The translations under genes were made by a program, and so were the position numbers. The notes below the pieces were generated by a model. That model was not told the origin of the DNA. It saw nothing but the letters and a program-made list of their open reading frames with translations, and ran no database searches. A stretch of DNA of 34,631 bases from Oscillospiraceae bacterium. Its GTDB lineage: Bacteria > Bacillota > Clostridia > Oscillospirales > Oscillospiraceae. Location of the stretch: assembly GCA_015067465.1 (NCBI GenBank), contig SVMK01000002.1, forward strand, positions 64,175 through 98,805, in the 5' to 3' direction. How positions within the stretch are numbered: position 1 is the stretch's first letter; every line of letters starts with the position of its first letter. Below are positions 1 to 7,817 of the stretch, piece by piece.

Positions 1-1
1 C

Positions 2-499
2 AGCGGCATCCATCGCCTGCAGCTGCATCTGCGCGACGGAAAGGTAAACTCCGTTTCCGTCAATATGGGCCGCGCCGCGCTGAACGACAGAATGCTGACC
101 GTGGACGGACAGGACTACAGTGCCGTTTGCGTGGATATCGGAAACATGCATTGCGTTTTGTTCTGCGACGGCATCGACGGGCTGAACCTTACTGAAATCG
201 GTCCGAAATTTGAGTATCACCCGAACTTTGAAAACCGCGTGAACACAGAGTTTGTGCGCGTGGTTAACCGCACCACGCTGCGCATGCGCGTTTGGGAGCG
301 CGGCAGCGGCGAAACGCTGGCCTGCGGAACGGGCGCCTGCGCTGCGGTGGCCGCCGCGGTGGAAAAGGGACTTTGCGATCCCGGCACGGATGTCACCGTG
401 AAAGTGCTCGGCGGTGACCTCACCGTGAACTGCACGGCGGAGCGCATCATGCTCAGCGGCAGCGCGGTGATGGTGTTTGAGGGCGAATTTGCCTATTGA
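2..499 (+). CDS. dapF: Diaminopimelate epimerase, C-terminal part
   Basis: DapF converts LL- to meso-diaminopimelate in the cytoplasm, the last epimerisation before meso-DAP is used for lysine and peptidoglycan. The reading frame is open from base 2, so the N-terminal part lies upstream of the window; the first visible Met (base 65) is internal. Seen here are the substrate-contact segment GNMHCVLF, the NRVNTEFV segment, and ERGSGETLACGTGACA, whose CGTG cysteine is one of the two catalytic cysteines of the family. The first catalytic cysteine (GNSxR region) is off the window. The gene ends with TGA and is followed by a strong intrinsic terminator. Identification is secure; the upstream context is unknown. 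Confidence 0.95.
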   Translation, partial: SGIHRLQLHLRDGKVNSVSVNMGRAALNDRMLTVDGQDYSAVCVDIGNMHCVLFCDGIDGLNLTEIGPKFEYHPNFENRVNTEFVRVVNRTTLRMRVWERGSGETLACGTGACAAVAAAVEKGLCDPGTDVTVKVLGGDLTVNCTAERIMLSGSAVMVFEGEFAY

Positions 500-530
500 T
501 CCGCACAGCGAAACACTGCTTGTGAAAAAA

Positions 531-570
531 AGAGCCGTTCCCGGCGTTGCGGCGGGAACGGTTCTATTTT
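531..570 (+). terminator. Intrinsic terminator after dapF
   Basis: A GC-rich hairpin has arms AGAGCCGTTCCCG and CGGGAACGGTTCT around a short loop, followed by a T-rich run (TATTTTTAT). It ends dapF transcription before the methyltransferase promoter. Confidence 0.88.
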
Positions 571-604
571 TATGGGCTTCCGTCTGGAGGGGCGGGAAAG
601 CGGC

Positions 605-633
605 TTGTGTTTTGGCGGGGCGGCTGTTATACT
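605..633 (+). promoter_or_regulatory. Sigma-A type promoter of the methyltransferase gene
   Basis: TTGTGT at 605-610 and TATACT at 628-633 are separated by 17 bases. They lie just upstream of the AAGGAG ribosome site of the methyltransferase gene. Confidence 0.65.
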
Positions 634-677
634 CAAAAACAAGACGGCGGTATGCCGGAACGTAAGGAGAAATGCTT

Positions 678-1616
678 ATGAAAGCAGCGCGCAACAAAAC
701 CATAGACCTGACCGTGGAAGAAGGCGGGGCTTATCTTTCCCGCTGCATCACGGTGGAGCAGCCTGCCGCACTCTCGCAGGTGCTCGACCGCACCGTTTGC
801 GGGGACTGCTTTCAGGTTTTGCCGCTGCTGCCGGAGAAGTTTGTCGATTTGCTGATCGTTGATCCGCCCTATAATCTGGACAAGGACTTCAACGGCGAGC
901 AGTTTCGCCGCCGCACGGACGAGGCATACCGTGACTATACCGAAGCGTGGATTCGCGCGGTGCTGCCGGTTTTGAAGCCGACCGCCTCGGTTTATATCTG
1001 CTGCGACTGGCGTTCGGGCATGGTGATCGGGCCGCTGGTGGAGAAATATTTCCATCTGCAAAACCGCATCACATGGCAGCGCGAAAAGGGCCGCGGTGCG
1101 AAAAACAACTGGAAAAACGGCATGGAGGACATCTATTTTGCCACCTGCGGGAAATCTTACGACTTCCATGTGGAAAACGTGATGCAGCGCCGCCGCGTGA
1201 TTGCGCCTTACCGTGTGGACGGTGCGCCGAAGGACTGGGAGGAAACGGAGGACGGGCGCTTTCGCAACAGTTATCCTTCCAATTTCTGGGACGATATCTC
1301 CATTCCCTACTGGTCTATGCCCGAAAACACCGCACACCCCACGCAAAAACCGGAAAAGCTGCTTGCAAAGCTGATTCTTGCCAGTTCCGCAGCGGGCGAT
1401 GTGGTGCTCGATCCGTTCCTCGGCTCAGGGTCCACTTCTGTTGCGGCAAAGAAGCTGGGCCGGCATTTTGTGGGAATTGAGAAAAATGCGCAGTATTGCG
1501 TCTGGGCGGAAAAACGTCTGGAATCGGCAGAAACCGACCGCGGCATTCAAGGCTACACGGACGGCGTTTTCTGGGAGCGCAACACCTCTGCCGCGCAGCG
1601 CCGCGGGAGGAAGTGA
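678..1616 (+). CDS. Solitary DNA methyltransferase, beta class (N6-adenine or N4-cytosine)
   Basis: A 312-residue AdoMet-dependent DNA methyltransferase. The catalytic motif IV DPPYNL (residues about 62-67) precedes the AdoMet-binding motif DPFLGSGS (about 245-252), which is followed by GRHFVGIEK. That order defines the beta class. DPPY favours N6-adenine methylation, but N4-cytosine is possible. The start chosen is ATG 678, because AAGGAG (664-669) lies 8 bases before it; the in-frame ATG at 672 is only 2 bases from the ribosome site. No endonuclease or specificity subunit is adjacent, so this looks like an orphan enzyme. The next gene is convergent. The target sequence cannot be read from the protein. 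Confidence 0.88.
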   Translation: MKAARNKTIDLTVEEGGAYLSRCITVEQPAALSQVLDRTVCGDCFQVLPLLPEKFVDLLIVDPPYNLDKDFNGEQFRRRTDEAYRDYTEAWIRAVLPVLKPTASVYICCDWRSGMVIGPLVEKYFHLQNRITWQREKGRGAKNNWKNGMEDIYFATCGKSYDFHVENVMQRRRVIAPYRVDGAPKDWEETEDGRFRNSYPSNFWDDISIPYWSMPENTAHPTQKPEKLLAKLILASSAAGDVVLDPFLGSGSTSVAAKKLGRHFVGIEKNAQYCVWAEKRLESAETDRGIQGYTDGVFWERNTSAAQRRGRK

Positions 1617-1647
1617 GTGTTGCGCCGATGCGGTGCGAACGCGAGGG

Positions 1648-2205
1648 TTATGCTCTCATATCAAATCCTGCTGCTGAACCCGTAGCAGACTGAAGGCCGG
1701 ACATCTTTTCAACAAAACTGTCCACCAAACTCTTTAAGTCAGTGCCCCGGAGAGTATGTTCATCCATACCCGGCACTGCCGCCGTTTGCTTGCCTCTGTT
1801 TTCCTTGACGCGCTCAATCCACTTATCAATATCCTTATCTGTGTCCGGCGTGTCCGAAACCGTGCAAGTATACATTGTTGAATACTCTTCTCCAAACTCA
1901 ATGGCACAAAAAATCAATTTTGAACCTCGTGCACTTGCGGACTGCTGCGCCTCCTTTATGTAATCGGGCGCTTTGGAAAGCTCTCTTTCCAACCACTGTC
2001 CGGTTTCCTCATCGTTCATTGCTTTCCTTAACAAGCCGGATGTGACGGAAACGGCGGTGTTCTTACCAGGGGTTAAGCAACTGTACTTTCCCATTAAGTA
2101 ATTGGAATATTCCCGCACGCTCTTGTGTTCACCCGTGCTGCTTGCGCTGTTCGGATAACCGCTTGTTCTTACGTTGTTTCCAATCGTCATAGACATGAAC
2201 ATCAC
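1648..2205 (-). CDS. Conserved protein of unknown function (possibly DUF6033 type)
   Basis: A 185-residue protein without a signal peptide or membrane segment. A distinctive central region (YSNYLMGKYSCLTPGKNT, then LLRKAMNDEETGQWLERELSKAP) resembles, from memory, a conserved clostridial family listed as DUF6033; this could not be checked. A polar second half contains a WIERVKENR segment. AAAGGT lies 9 bases before ATG 2205; further in-frame ATGs at 2199, 2196 and 2190 leave a small uncertainty in the start. The upstream region is AT-rich, unlike its neighbours, and the gene is a single transcription unit convergent with the methyltransferase. Function is not recognised. Confidence 0.7.
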   Translation of the reverse strand: MMFMSMTIGNNVRTSGYPNSASSTGEHKSVREYSNYLMGKYSCLTPGKNTAVSVTSGLLRKAMNDEETGQWLERELSKAPDYIKEAQQSASARGSKLIFCAIEFGEEYSTMYTCTVSDTPDTDKDIDKWIERVKENRGKQTAAVPGMDEHTLRGTDLKSLVDSFVEKMSGLQSATGSAAGFDMRA

Positions 2206-2296
2206 CTGACCTTTCTGAATTTATATACCTACGTTTTATATCGTCATTTTACATCCGAAAGTTAATACTTATTTGATAATATCCCCATACAACAAT

Positions 2297-2331
2297 CAGG
2301 CACAGCGGTTCGGTTTGAACTGCTGTGCCTG
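2297..2331 (-). terminator. Hairpin terminator after the moeA operon
   Basis: A long near-perfect inverted repeat has arms CAGGCACAGCGGTTC and GAACTGCTGTGCCTG around a 5-base loop, 38 bases past the EamA stop codon. The trailing sequence on the minus strand is only moderately T-rich; the plus strand also has a T run (CTGTTTTTTA), so it may act in both directions. Confidence 0.7.
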
Positions 2332-2368
2332 AAACTGTTTTTTACGGTGCTGCGGTGCGTGGGAGCTG

Positions 2369-3283
2369 TCAGGATTCGTCCGCGGACTGTGCGGCGGGGG
2401 TGCTTTGCGCACGCTGCGATTTCGGTGCGAGGTTCATCAGCACAATGGCACCGAGAACGAGCAAAATGCCCAGCGCGGAAAGCGGAGAAAGCGCTTCGCG
2501 GAATACGAACACGCTCATGAGCGTGGCAACAACGGGCTCCACCGTGGCCATAATGCTGGCGCGCCCGTTGGAGATGCCGGTAAGGGCGTGGGTGTAGAGC
2601 AGATAAGGGAAAAAGCAGATCAGCACGCCGAGACCGAGCGAGAGCAGCAGCGCTTCGCTGCAGGTGCTCATCAGCTGCAGGGGGGTCCGGAAACCTGCGA
2701 AGCAGAATGCGCCGAACGAGGCGATGGCACAGGCGTAAAAATTAATGGCGGTGGCGGAATAGCCGCGGTTGAGCGCGAAGCGGGAGAAGATGCTGAAAAG
2801 CGCATAGCCGAAGCCGGCCCCAAAGCCGTAGAGCAAGCCGGCGGCGGAGATGCTGTGGCCGCTCGGTCCGGAAACGAGCACCACACCGCCGATGCACAGC
2901 ACCAGCGCGGCCCCGCCGCGCAGTCCGATCGGCTCGCGGAAAAATAAAAACGACATCAGCATCACGAATGCCGGCGCGGTATACAGGAGGATGCCCGCGG
3001 TGGACATGCTCATCAGTGCAATGGCGTTGAAGTAGCAGTAAGTGAAAAGCAGCAGCGACATAATGCCTGCGCCAAAAAAGCACCATGCGTCCTTCGCGCG
3101 AACGCGCAGCTGCGCGCCATTGCGCACAAGTGCCAAAACTGCGAAGCAAATAGCTGCGATGCCGCAGCGCACGGCAACGAGCGACCATGTGTCAAAGCCC
3201 AGCGCGTTGAGTCTGCGGGTAAACAAGCCGATCATGCCCCACAGTATGCCCGCGGCGGCTGCGGAAAGTGCGTAGAGATTCAT
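2369..3283 (-). CDS. EamA/DMT-family transporter
   Basis: A 304-residue integral membrane protein with about ten hydrophobic helices and two EamA repeats, the usual drug/metabolite transporter layout. It starts with a GILWGMIGLFTRRL helix; the second half ends with the PVVATLMSVFVFREALSPL signature and a short charged tail. Such proteins export or import small metabolites across the cytoplasmic membrane; the substrate cannot be told from the sequence. GGGAGG stands before ATG 3283. The start is 3 bases after the stop of the molybdopterin-binding gene, so it is the third gene of the moeA operon. That suggests, without proving, a substrate linked to molybdenum or pterin metabolism. Confidence 0.9.
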   Translation of the reverse strand: MNLYALSAAAAGILWGMIGLFTRRLNALGFDTWSLVAVRCGIAAICFAVLALVRNGAQLRVRAKDAWCFFGAGIMSLLLFTYCYFNAIALMSMSTAGILLYTAPAFVMLMSFLFFREPIGLRGGAALVLCIGGVVLVSGPSGHSISAAGLLYGFGAGFGYALFSIFSRFALNRGYSATAINFYACAIASFGAFCFAGFRTPLQLMSTCSEALLLSLGLGVLICFFPYLLYTHALTGISNGRASIMATVEPVVATLMSVFVFREALSPLSALGILLVLGAIVLMNLAPKSQRAQSTPAAQSADES

Positions 3284-3286
3284 GCC

Positions 3287-4306
3287 TCAGTACCTCCCGA
3301 AGCTGCAGTTGGGGAAGTGGCATCCGCCGGAACACTGCTGGCACAGTCCGCCTTCGGCAAGGCGCAGCAGATCGGCTTTGGTGAACTTCTCTTCCGCGAA
3401 GATCTGCGGGAGCACAACGTCGAAGATTGTGGTCGGCAGCGCAACGGCAGCACCCGGCACGCCGAGGATGGCGACGGAGCCGAGATAGGCAACGAGCGTC
3501 ATGTTGCCCGGCTGGGCAGGAACGCCGTAGCTTACAATTTCCGCGCCCAGCGCGCGGATGGCGGCGGGGGTGAGGTCATCGGGATCCACGCTCATGCCGC
3601 CGGAAAAAATCAGCAAATCCGCGCCCTGCTCCAAAAATGCGCGCGCGGCTGCATCGAGCATCTCGGGCACATCGTCGCAAACGGCAACGCCGAGGATTTC
3701 GCAGGGATACGCAGCGAGCTTTTTGCGTGCCACGGCTTCAAATTTGTCGCGGATGCGACCGTGGTAAATCTCGCTGCCGGTGATGATGATGCCAACGGTT
3801 TTTTTGCGGTAAGGCAGCAGGCGGAAAAGCGCGCGGCTGCGGCAGAGCTGCTCGGCCTGCGCAATCTGCGTTTCCTGCGTGACAAGCGGCACGATGCGCA
3901 TGGAAGCGAGGCGCGCGCCCGGGGTGACGGGGTAGTGGTCGGGCAGGGTGGTGATGGTGATGTCACCGATGCGGTTGATTTCGTGCAGCAGCGCGGTATC
4001 GATGCGAAACATGCCCGGCGCGTCTGCGCGCAGAATCATCTTGCCCTCGCCCGGGCCTTCATAATGCGCGAGTGCGCAGGGGGCCATTGCCGCCATGCGC
4101 AGCGCGGCATCCTCCTCGTGAATTTCGCCGGCCTCCGGCTCCCAGACAAACACGGACTGTTTGCCGATATCCAGCAGACGGGGGATATCCTCCTGCGCGA
4201 TCACATGGCCGCGCTTGAAAAGCGCGCCTTTAAAGCCGTCGAACATTGCGGTGATATCGTGGCACAGCGTCATGCCAACGGCGTTTTCAAGCTTAACTTT
4301 TTTCAT
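3287..4306 (-). CDS. Molybdopterin-binding protein with C-terminal cysteine cluster (MoeA-related)
   Basis: A 339-residue protein with a MoCF/MogA-like molybdopterin-binding domain in its second half: ITGSEIYHGRI, then GADLLIFSGGMSVDPDDLTP, and the LGVPGAAVALPTTIFD loop. The first part is a separate domain with an HDITAMFDGFKGALFKRGH start. The C-terminus carries four cysteines as C-x2-C-x3-C-x5-C within about 17 residues, which could bind a metal or Fe-S cluster. ATG 4306 overlaps the moeA stop by 4 bases (ATGA), implying translational coupling. It likely handles molybdopterin or a late cofactor intermediate. The family is often annotated only as molybdopterin-binding protein, and its exact reaction is unknown to me. 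Confidence 0.85.
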   Translation of the reverse strand: MKKVKLENAVGMTLCHDITAMFDGFKGALFKRGHVIAQEDIPRLLDIGKQSVFVWEPEAGEIHEEDAALRMAAMAPCALAHYEGPGEGKMILRADAPGMFRIDTALLHEINRIGDITITTLPDHYPVTPGARLASMRIVPLVTQETQIAQAEQLCRSRALFRLLPYRKKTVGIIITGSEIYHGRIRDKFEAVARKKLAAYPCEILGVAVCDDVPEMLDAAARAFLEQGADLLIFSGGMSVDPDDLTPAAIRALGAEIVSYGVPAQPGNMTLVAYLGSVAILGVPGAAVALPTTIFDVVLPQIFAEEKFTKADLLRLAEGGLCQQCSGGCHFPNCSFGRY

Positions 4307-5514
4307 ACCAGAAATCCTTTCAGTTTACATCCGGCCTCCAGCGGACCGCTGCCTGCGGGCACAACGGCAACCACATCGCAGCCGATGGAGCTGCTGATGA
4401 CAACGTTGCCCTGGTCGGGCGGCAAAAGCATGCGCGCCGTGCCGTCGGTTAGGGTGAGTGTGCCGCGCAGAAGGCGCTCGGCACCGCTGCGCTTGGGGAA
4501 GGGGGCGCTGAGCGTAACGGAAATTTCCTTCGGCCGCGGCTCGGCATAGCCGCAAAGCGCGCGCAGCGCCGGCAGCGCCACGGCGTAGTAATTTGTGAGC
4601 GAACTGGCGGGATTGCCGGACAGACCGCAAATCAGCTTTCCGCCGCGCACGCCGTAGGCGCAGGCCATGCCCGGCTTGATGGCAACGCCGCGCAGCAGAA
4701 TCTCCGCACCGACGCGCTCCATGGCGTCGGGCGTCAGGTCATAGTCCCCGACGGAAACGCCGCCCGTGGCAATCACGGCGTCGCATGAGGCGAGGGCGCG
4801 CTCCAGCAGCGCGGCAATGCCGTCAACGCTGTCCGGCGCGATGCCGAGATACACCGGCTGTGCGCCGAGCCTGCGGAGCACGGCGGAAAGGGTGTGGGCG
4901 TTTGTGTTGCGGATTTTGCCGGGGCCGGGTACGGCGTCGGCCTCAACCAGCTCGCTGCCTGTGGACAAAATCGCAATGCGCGGCTTTCGGAAAACGCAGG
5001 GATGCGTTATGCCCTGTGCTGCCAGCGTGCCGGCAGTGCCGGGGTCAACCACGGCGCCGCGGCGGACAAGCACGGTGCCTTTCCGAACATCTTCGCCGGC
5101 GCGGACGATGTTGATGCCGCGACGGACGGGTGCAAAAAAGCGAACGGATTCGTCGGTGAATTCGGTCAGTTCGAAATTGAGCACGGTGTCGGCACCTTCG
5201 GGAATGGGCGCGCCGGTGAGGATTTTTGCGGCGGTTCCGGGGGTCACCGGGTGGGCGGCAACGGCGCCGGCGGGGATTTCTTCCGTGATGCGCAGCGTAA
5301 CGGGCGCATCCTGCGCTGCTGCGGCGATGTCCTCCGCGCGGAACGCATAGCCGTCGTAGGGGGAGCGGTCAAAGGCGGGAACATCCTCCTGCGCCACCAG
5401 ATCCTGCGCCAGAATTCTGCCAAAGCTTTCTTCCAGCGGAATTTGTTCGGATTCAACGCTCTGCACGCGCTCAAGCAGCAGCTCGCGCGCCTCGGTATAA
5501 GTCATAAAACCCAT
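4303..5514 (-). CDS. moeA: Molybdopterin molybdenumtransferase MoeA
   Basis: MoeA inserts molybdate into adenylated molybdopterin, the final step of basic Mo-cofactor synthesis, in the cytoplasm. The 403 residues match the usual length. Motifs in order: EESFGRILAQDL and FDRSPYDGYAFRAED (N-terminal domains), EIPAGAV, ILTGAPIPEGADTV, then the MogA-like domain with STGSELVE, NTNAHTLSAVL, ATGGVSVGDYDLTPDA, KPGMACAYG and LSGNPASSLTNYY, and a C-terminal beta domain. AAAGGAG lies 9 bases before ATG 5514. It is the first gene of a three-gene operon behind a long structured leader with its own terminator, so control by premature termination is likely. No other moa or mob genes are in the window. Confidence 0.95.
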   Translation of the reverse strand: MGFMTYTEARELLLERVQSVESEQIPLEESFGRILAQDLVAQEDVPAFDRSPYDGYAFRAEDIAAAAQDAPVTLRITEEIPAGAVAAHPVTPGTAAKILTGAPIPEGADTVLNFELTEFTDESVRFFAPVRRGINIVRAGEDVRKGTVLVRRGAVVDPGTAGTLAAQGITHPCVFRKPRIAILSTGSELVEADAVPGPGKIRNTNAHTLSAVLRRLGAQPVYLGIAPDSVDGIAALLERALASCDAVIATGGVSVGDYDLTPDAMERVGAEILLRGVAIKPGMACAYGVRGGKLICGLSGNPASSLTNYYAVALPALRALCGYAEPRPKEISVTLSAPFPKRSGAERLLRGTLTLTDGTARMLLPPDQGNVVISSSIGCDVVAVVPAGSGPLEAGCKLKGFLV

Positions 5515-5848
5515 TGAGGTTCACTCCTTTGAAAGGGTGTGTGTGAAGCGGGGGGGAGGGAACAATCCGGAGCGTATGCGCCCGGTCGGGCAGCGATGCG
5601 CAAAGTTCCGGCAGGTGGGGAAAAACAAAATAAGCGGTCTGCCGGTGGAGAAGGGCAGAACCGCTTAAACAGCAAACTTTCGCCGGCACGCGGAAAAAAC
5701 CACGTCGGCGGACGGTGAAGTTCCTTTCTCAAACACGGAGTGCCGCGGCATTTCTGCCGTTTGCGGCATGGGAGCCGACAGGCGGCTCCGGCGCGGTCGG
5801 CCATGGAAAAATCTTTAGGCCGAGGCGCTGAGGAAACATCGTATGTTT
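5515..5848 (-). promoter_or_regulatory. Structured 5' leader of the moeA operon, candidate Mo-cofactor riboswitch
   Basis: About 330 nt lie between the promoter and moeA with no convincing gene. In the transcript there are several hairpins: TCGGCC pairing with GGCCGA, GGAGCCG-CCTGT-CGGCTCC, TGCCG-CAAA-CGGCA, and CGCCGACGTGG pairing with CCGCGTGCCGGCG. A terminator follows (5620-5667). This aptamer-then-terminator order before a molybdenum-cofactor gene is what the Moco riboswitch class shows. I could not match the class consensus base by base, so the ligand is inferred from context only. Confidence 0.5.
5620..5667 (-). terminator. Leader terminator (attenuator) upstream of moeA
   Basis: In the moeA transcript the arms AAGCGGTTCTGCC and GGCAGACCGCTT form a stem followed by ATTTTGTTTTT. 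It lies about 105 bases before the moeA start, inside the leader, so it can only act as a conditional stop. Confidence 0.85.
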
Positions 5849-5854
5849 TCATTC

Positions 5855-5883
5855 AGCATAGCAGAGCGATGTGGAAAAGTCAA
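5855..5883 (-). promoter_or_regulatory. Sigma-A type promoter of the moeA operon
   Basis: On the minus strand TTGACT (5883-5878) and TATGCT (5860-5855) are spaced by 17 bases. This places the transcript start near 5848 and defines the leader. Confidence 0.75.
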
Positions 5884-5985
5884 GCGCGCCGCGGCAAGGA
5901 AAATCTTGACGGCGCAGCGCTGTTTGATGTATCGTATAACATAGCGGAATGATTCGCGTATTATTTGGATTGGAGGATTACATTC

Positions 5986-6456
5986 ATGGTATACGACAAC
6001 AACAACGGCGGCGAATACGGAAAATATTTTATTCAGGATCTGACCGAGCCGGCGACTTTTGCGGCCTCCTCGCCGGAGTATAAGGAGCTTTACAAGCGCT
6101 TCTCCCAGCGCATCCTTTGGATTGATGACAATGTGGTTCCCGGCGCATTCCAGATGAATACCGCATGGTACTACAATGTGCCCGAGCGCGATCCCATCTT
6201 CCTTGAGCACAGCCACGATGACACCTGCGAGCTGATCGGATTTTTCAGCAGCGATATGAACAATCCCTACGATCTCGGCGGCAAGATTGAGTTTTCGCTC
6301 AACGGCGAAGCGCATCTGCTCACCCGCAGCACCCTGATCTATGTTCCTGCCGGAATGCCCCACAATCCTATGCGCATTCTTGAAGTGAACCGCCCCATCT
6401 TCCACTTCTCTGTGGTTATGAGCGGCCAGTACGACGGCAGCGGCACGTATCGCTGA
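5986..6456 (+). CDS. Cupin-domain protein
   Basis: A 156-residue soluble protein with one cupin barrel. The first cupin motif is seen as HSHDDTCELIGFF, giving His and Glu metal ligands; the second includes LIYVPAGMPHNPMRI with a further His. ATG 5986 follows TTGGAGGA with 9 bases of spacing; the longer frame from 5965 begins inside the ribosome site. A TTGACG box at 5906 may be the -35 of its promoter, divergent from the moeA operon, but the -10 is weak. A strong terminator follows, so it is transcribed alone, directly before the URO-D-fold gene. The metal and substrate are unknown; a metabolite-binding or isomerase-like role is a guess. Confidence 0.82.
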   Translation: MVYDNNNGGEYGKYFIQDLTEPATFAASSPEYKELYKRFSQRILWIDDNVVPGAFQMNTAWYYNVPERDPIFLEHSHDDTCELIGFFSSDMNNPYDLGGKIEFSLNGEAHLLTRSTLIYVPAGMPHNPMRILEVNRPIFHFSVVMSGQYDGSGTYR

Positions 6457-6500
6457 CCGCGCATTCTTCCGGCTTCGGACAAGCAGCGAAAATGAACGGC

Positions 6501-6538
6501 AAATCCGCATCTGCGCGCAAGCGCAGATGCGGATTTTT
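6501..6538 (+). terminator. Intrinsic terminator after the cupin gene
   Basis: Perfect arms AAATCCGCATCTGCGC and GCGCAGATGCGGATTT enclose a GCAA loop and are followed by a T run. Confidence 0.95.
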
Positions 6539-6615
6539 TGCACCCGAAAGTGAAAAAATCGTGAAGATATACAGAAATGGTCGGTTTATTTTTATGACGG
6601 GCGGACGCAAAAATC

Positions 6616-6644
6616 TTGTGAAACGCGGCTGCGGATGCTATAAT
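6616..6644 (+). promoter_or_regulatory. Sigma-A type promoter of the URO-D-fold gene
   Basis: TTGTGA (6616-6621) and a perfect TATAAT (6639-6644) are separated by exactly 17 bases. The gene's GGGAGG ribosome site starts 48 bases downstream. Confidence 0.85.
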
Positions 6645-6705
6645 AAAAGTGTGATAAAATTTGAACAATCCGGCGCGCATTGCGCCCGGACGGGAGGTAT
6701 GCGCT

Positions 6706-7725
6706 GTGTTGAAACCGAAAGAGAATTATCTGAAAATTCTGAACGGGGAAGTTCCGGAGTGGGTCCCGTCGTACACGCTGTTTCCGAATCCGGACGATGT
6801 GCGCAGCTGTCCCAACGTGCTCATTGAGCCAACGCCGCTGTCCGAGCACCGCATCCGCCGCGGCGGAAAGGATATCTGGGGCGTGCCGTATGTCGGCTGC
6901 GACGAAGCCGCAGGCGCGATTTTGCCGGAACCGAACAAATTCATCCTTGAAGACATCACCAAGTGGCGCGACGTGATCAAAGCGCCCGACCTCAGCGATA
7001 TCGACTGGGAGCAGTTGGCGAAAAAGGACATTGAGCGCACGGGTATCGACCGGGAGTATACCGCTGTGGCCTACAATACGCACATGGGCTATTTTCAGCT
7101 GCTGATGTCCTTTATGGGCTTTACAAACGGCCTGACGGCGCTGTGCGAGGAGCCGGAGGAGTGCAAGGCGCTGCTGGAGTATATCAGCGATTTTTACTGC
7201 GACGTGATTGAGCGCAGCATTGATTTTTATCAGCCCGATATCTACACCATGATGGACGACACAGCGGCGTGGGCCAGTCCGTTCATTTCCATGGACATGT
7301 ATAAGGAATTTTTCTATCCTCTGTATGACCGTCAGGCAAAATTTGCCCGCGACAGAGGCATTCCCATCACCTTCCACAACTGCGGAAAGAGCATGTCCTT
7401 TATGGAAGAAGTGCACAAAATCGGTGTTGTGGCGTGGGATCCTGCGCAATGCTGCAATGATCTGGACGCGTTTAAGAAAAAGTACGGCAGCTCCTATGTT
7501 ATCTGCGGCGGGTGGATCGGCCGCGATTCGCTGCTGGGTGACGATGTGACCGACGAGCAGATTTACGAGTCCGTTCGCGAAACCATGAACCGTTTTGCCA
7601 AGGGCGGCGGCTACATCTGGTGCGGCGGCTTCCTCGGCGCTGTCGGTGACGAAAAGATCGCGCGCAAAAACGCCGTTGTACGTCGGGCTGTGCGCGAAAT
7701 CGGCGCGGACTTTTACCGCCATTGA
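6706..7725 (+). CDS. URO-D-fold protein, MtbA/MtaA-like methyltransferase candidate
   Basis: A 339-residue protein of the uroporphyrinogen decarboxylase superfamily. It lacks the HemE N-terminal arginine signature (RPPVWxMRQAGR type). Instead it has FHNCGKS with H224 and C226, and a late cysteine in GGYIWCGGF (C306). This H-x-C...C set is the zinc site of MtaA/MtbA corrinoid:coenzyme methyltransferases, so methyl transfer is more likely than haem synthesis. The start chosen is GTG 6706, since GGGAGG (6692-6697) lies 8 bases before it; the in-frame TTG at 6661 has no site. No corrinoid protein or methyltransferase partner is visible nearby, so the substrate is unknown. Confidence 0.82.
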   Translation: MLKPKENYLKILNGEVPEWVPSYTLFPNPDDVRSCPNVLIEPTPLSEHRIRRGGKDIWGVPYVGCDEAAGAILPEPNKFILEDITKWRDVIKAPDLSDIDWEQLAKKDIERTGIDREYTAVAYNTHMGYFQLLMSFMGFTNGLTALCEEPEECKALLEYISDFYCDVIERSIDFYQPDIYTMMDDTAAWASPFISMDMYKEFFYPLYDRQAKFARDRGIPITFHNCGKSMSFMEEVHKIGVVAWDPAQCCNDLDAFKKKYGSSYVICGGWIGRDSLLGDDVTDEQIYESVRETMNRFAKGGGYIWCGGFLGAVGDEKIARKNAVVRRAVREIGADFYRH

Positions 7726-7747
7726 TTCAAAACATATCGGCATATAG

Positions 7748-7788
7748 AAAAATCACTGCGGATTTTCCGATCATCCGCAGTGATTTTT
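7748..7788. terminator. Bidirectional terminator between the URO-D-fold gene and argD
   Basis: Arms AAAAATCACTGCGGAT and ATCCGCAGTGATTTTTT surround a 9-base loop, with A and T runs on both sides. It sits between two convergent genes. Confidence 0.93.
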
Positions 7789-7817
7789 TATATTGTTGGG
7801 ATATATTCCGCCGCGGC

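Noticed and set aside
5502-5852. Open frame of 116 codons covering the moeA leader
   Set aside because: Codon use and composition (Pro/Arg/Cys-rich) look non-coding, it has no ribosome site, and it overlaps the promoter start, leader hairpins and the moeA start.
6706-7725. Uroporphyrinogen decarboxylase HemE for haem synthesis
   Set aside because: The N-terminal HemE arginine signature is absent and zinc-ligand residues of the MtbA/MtaA type are present.
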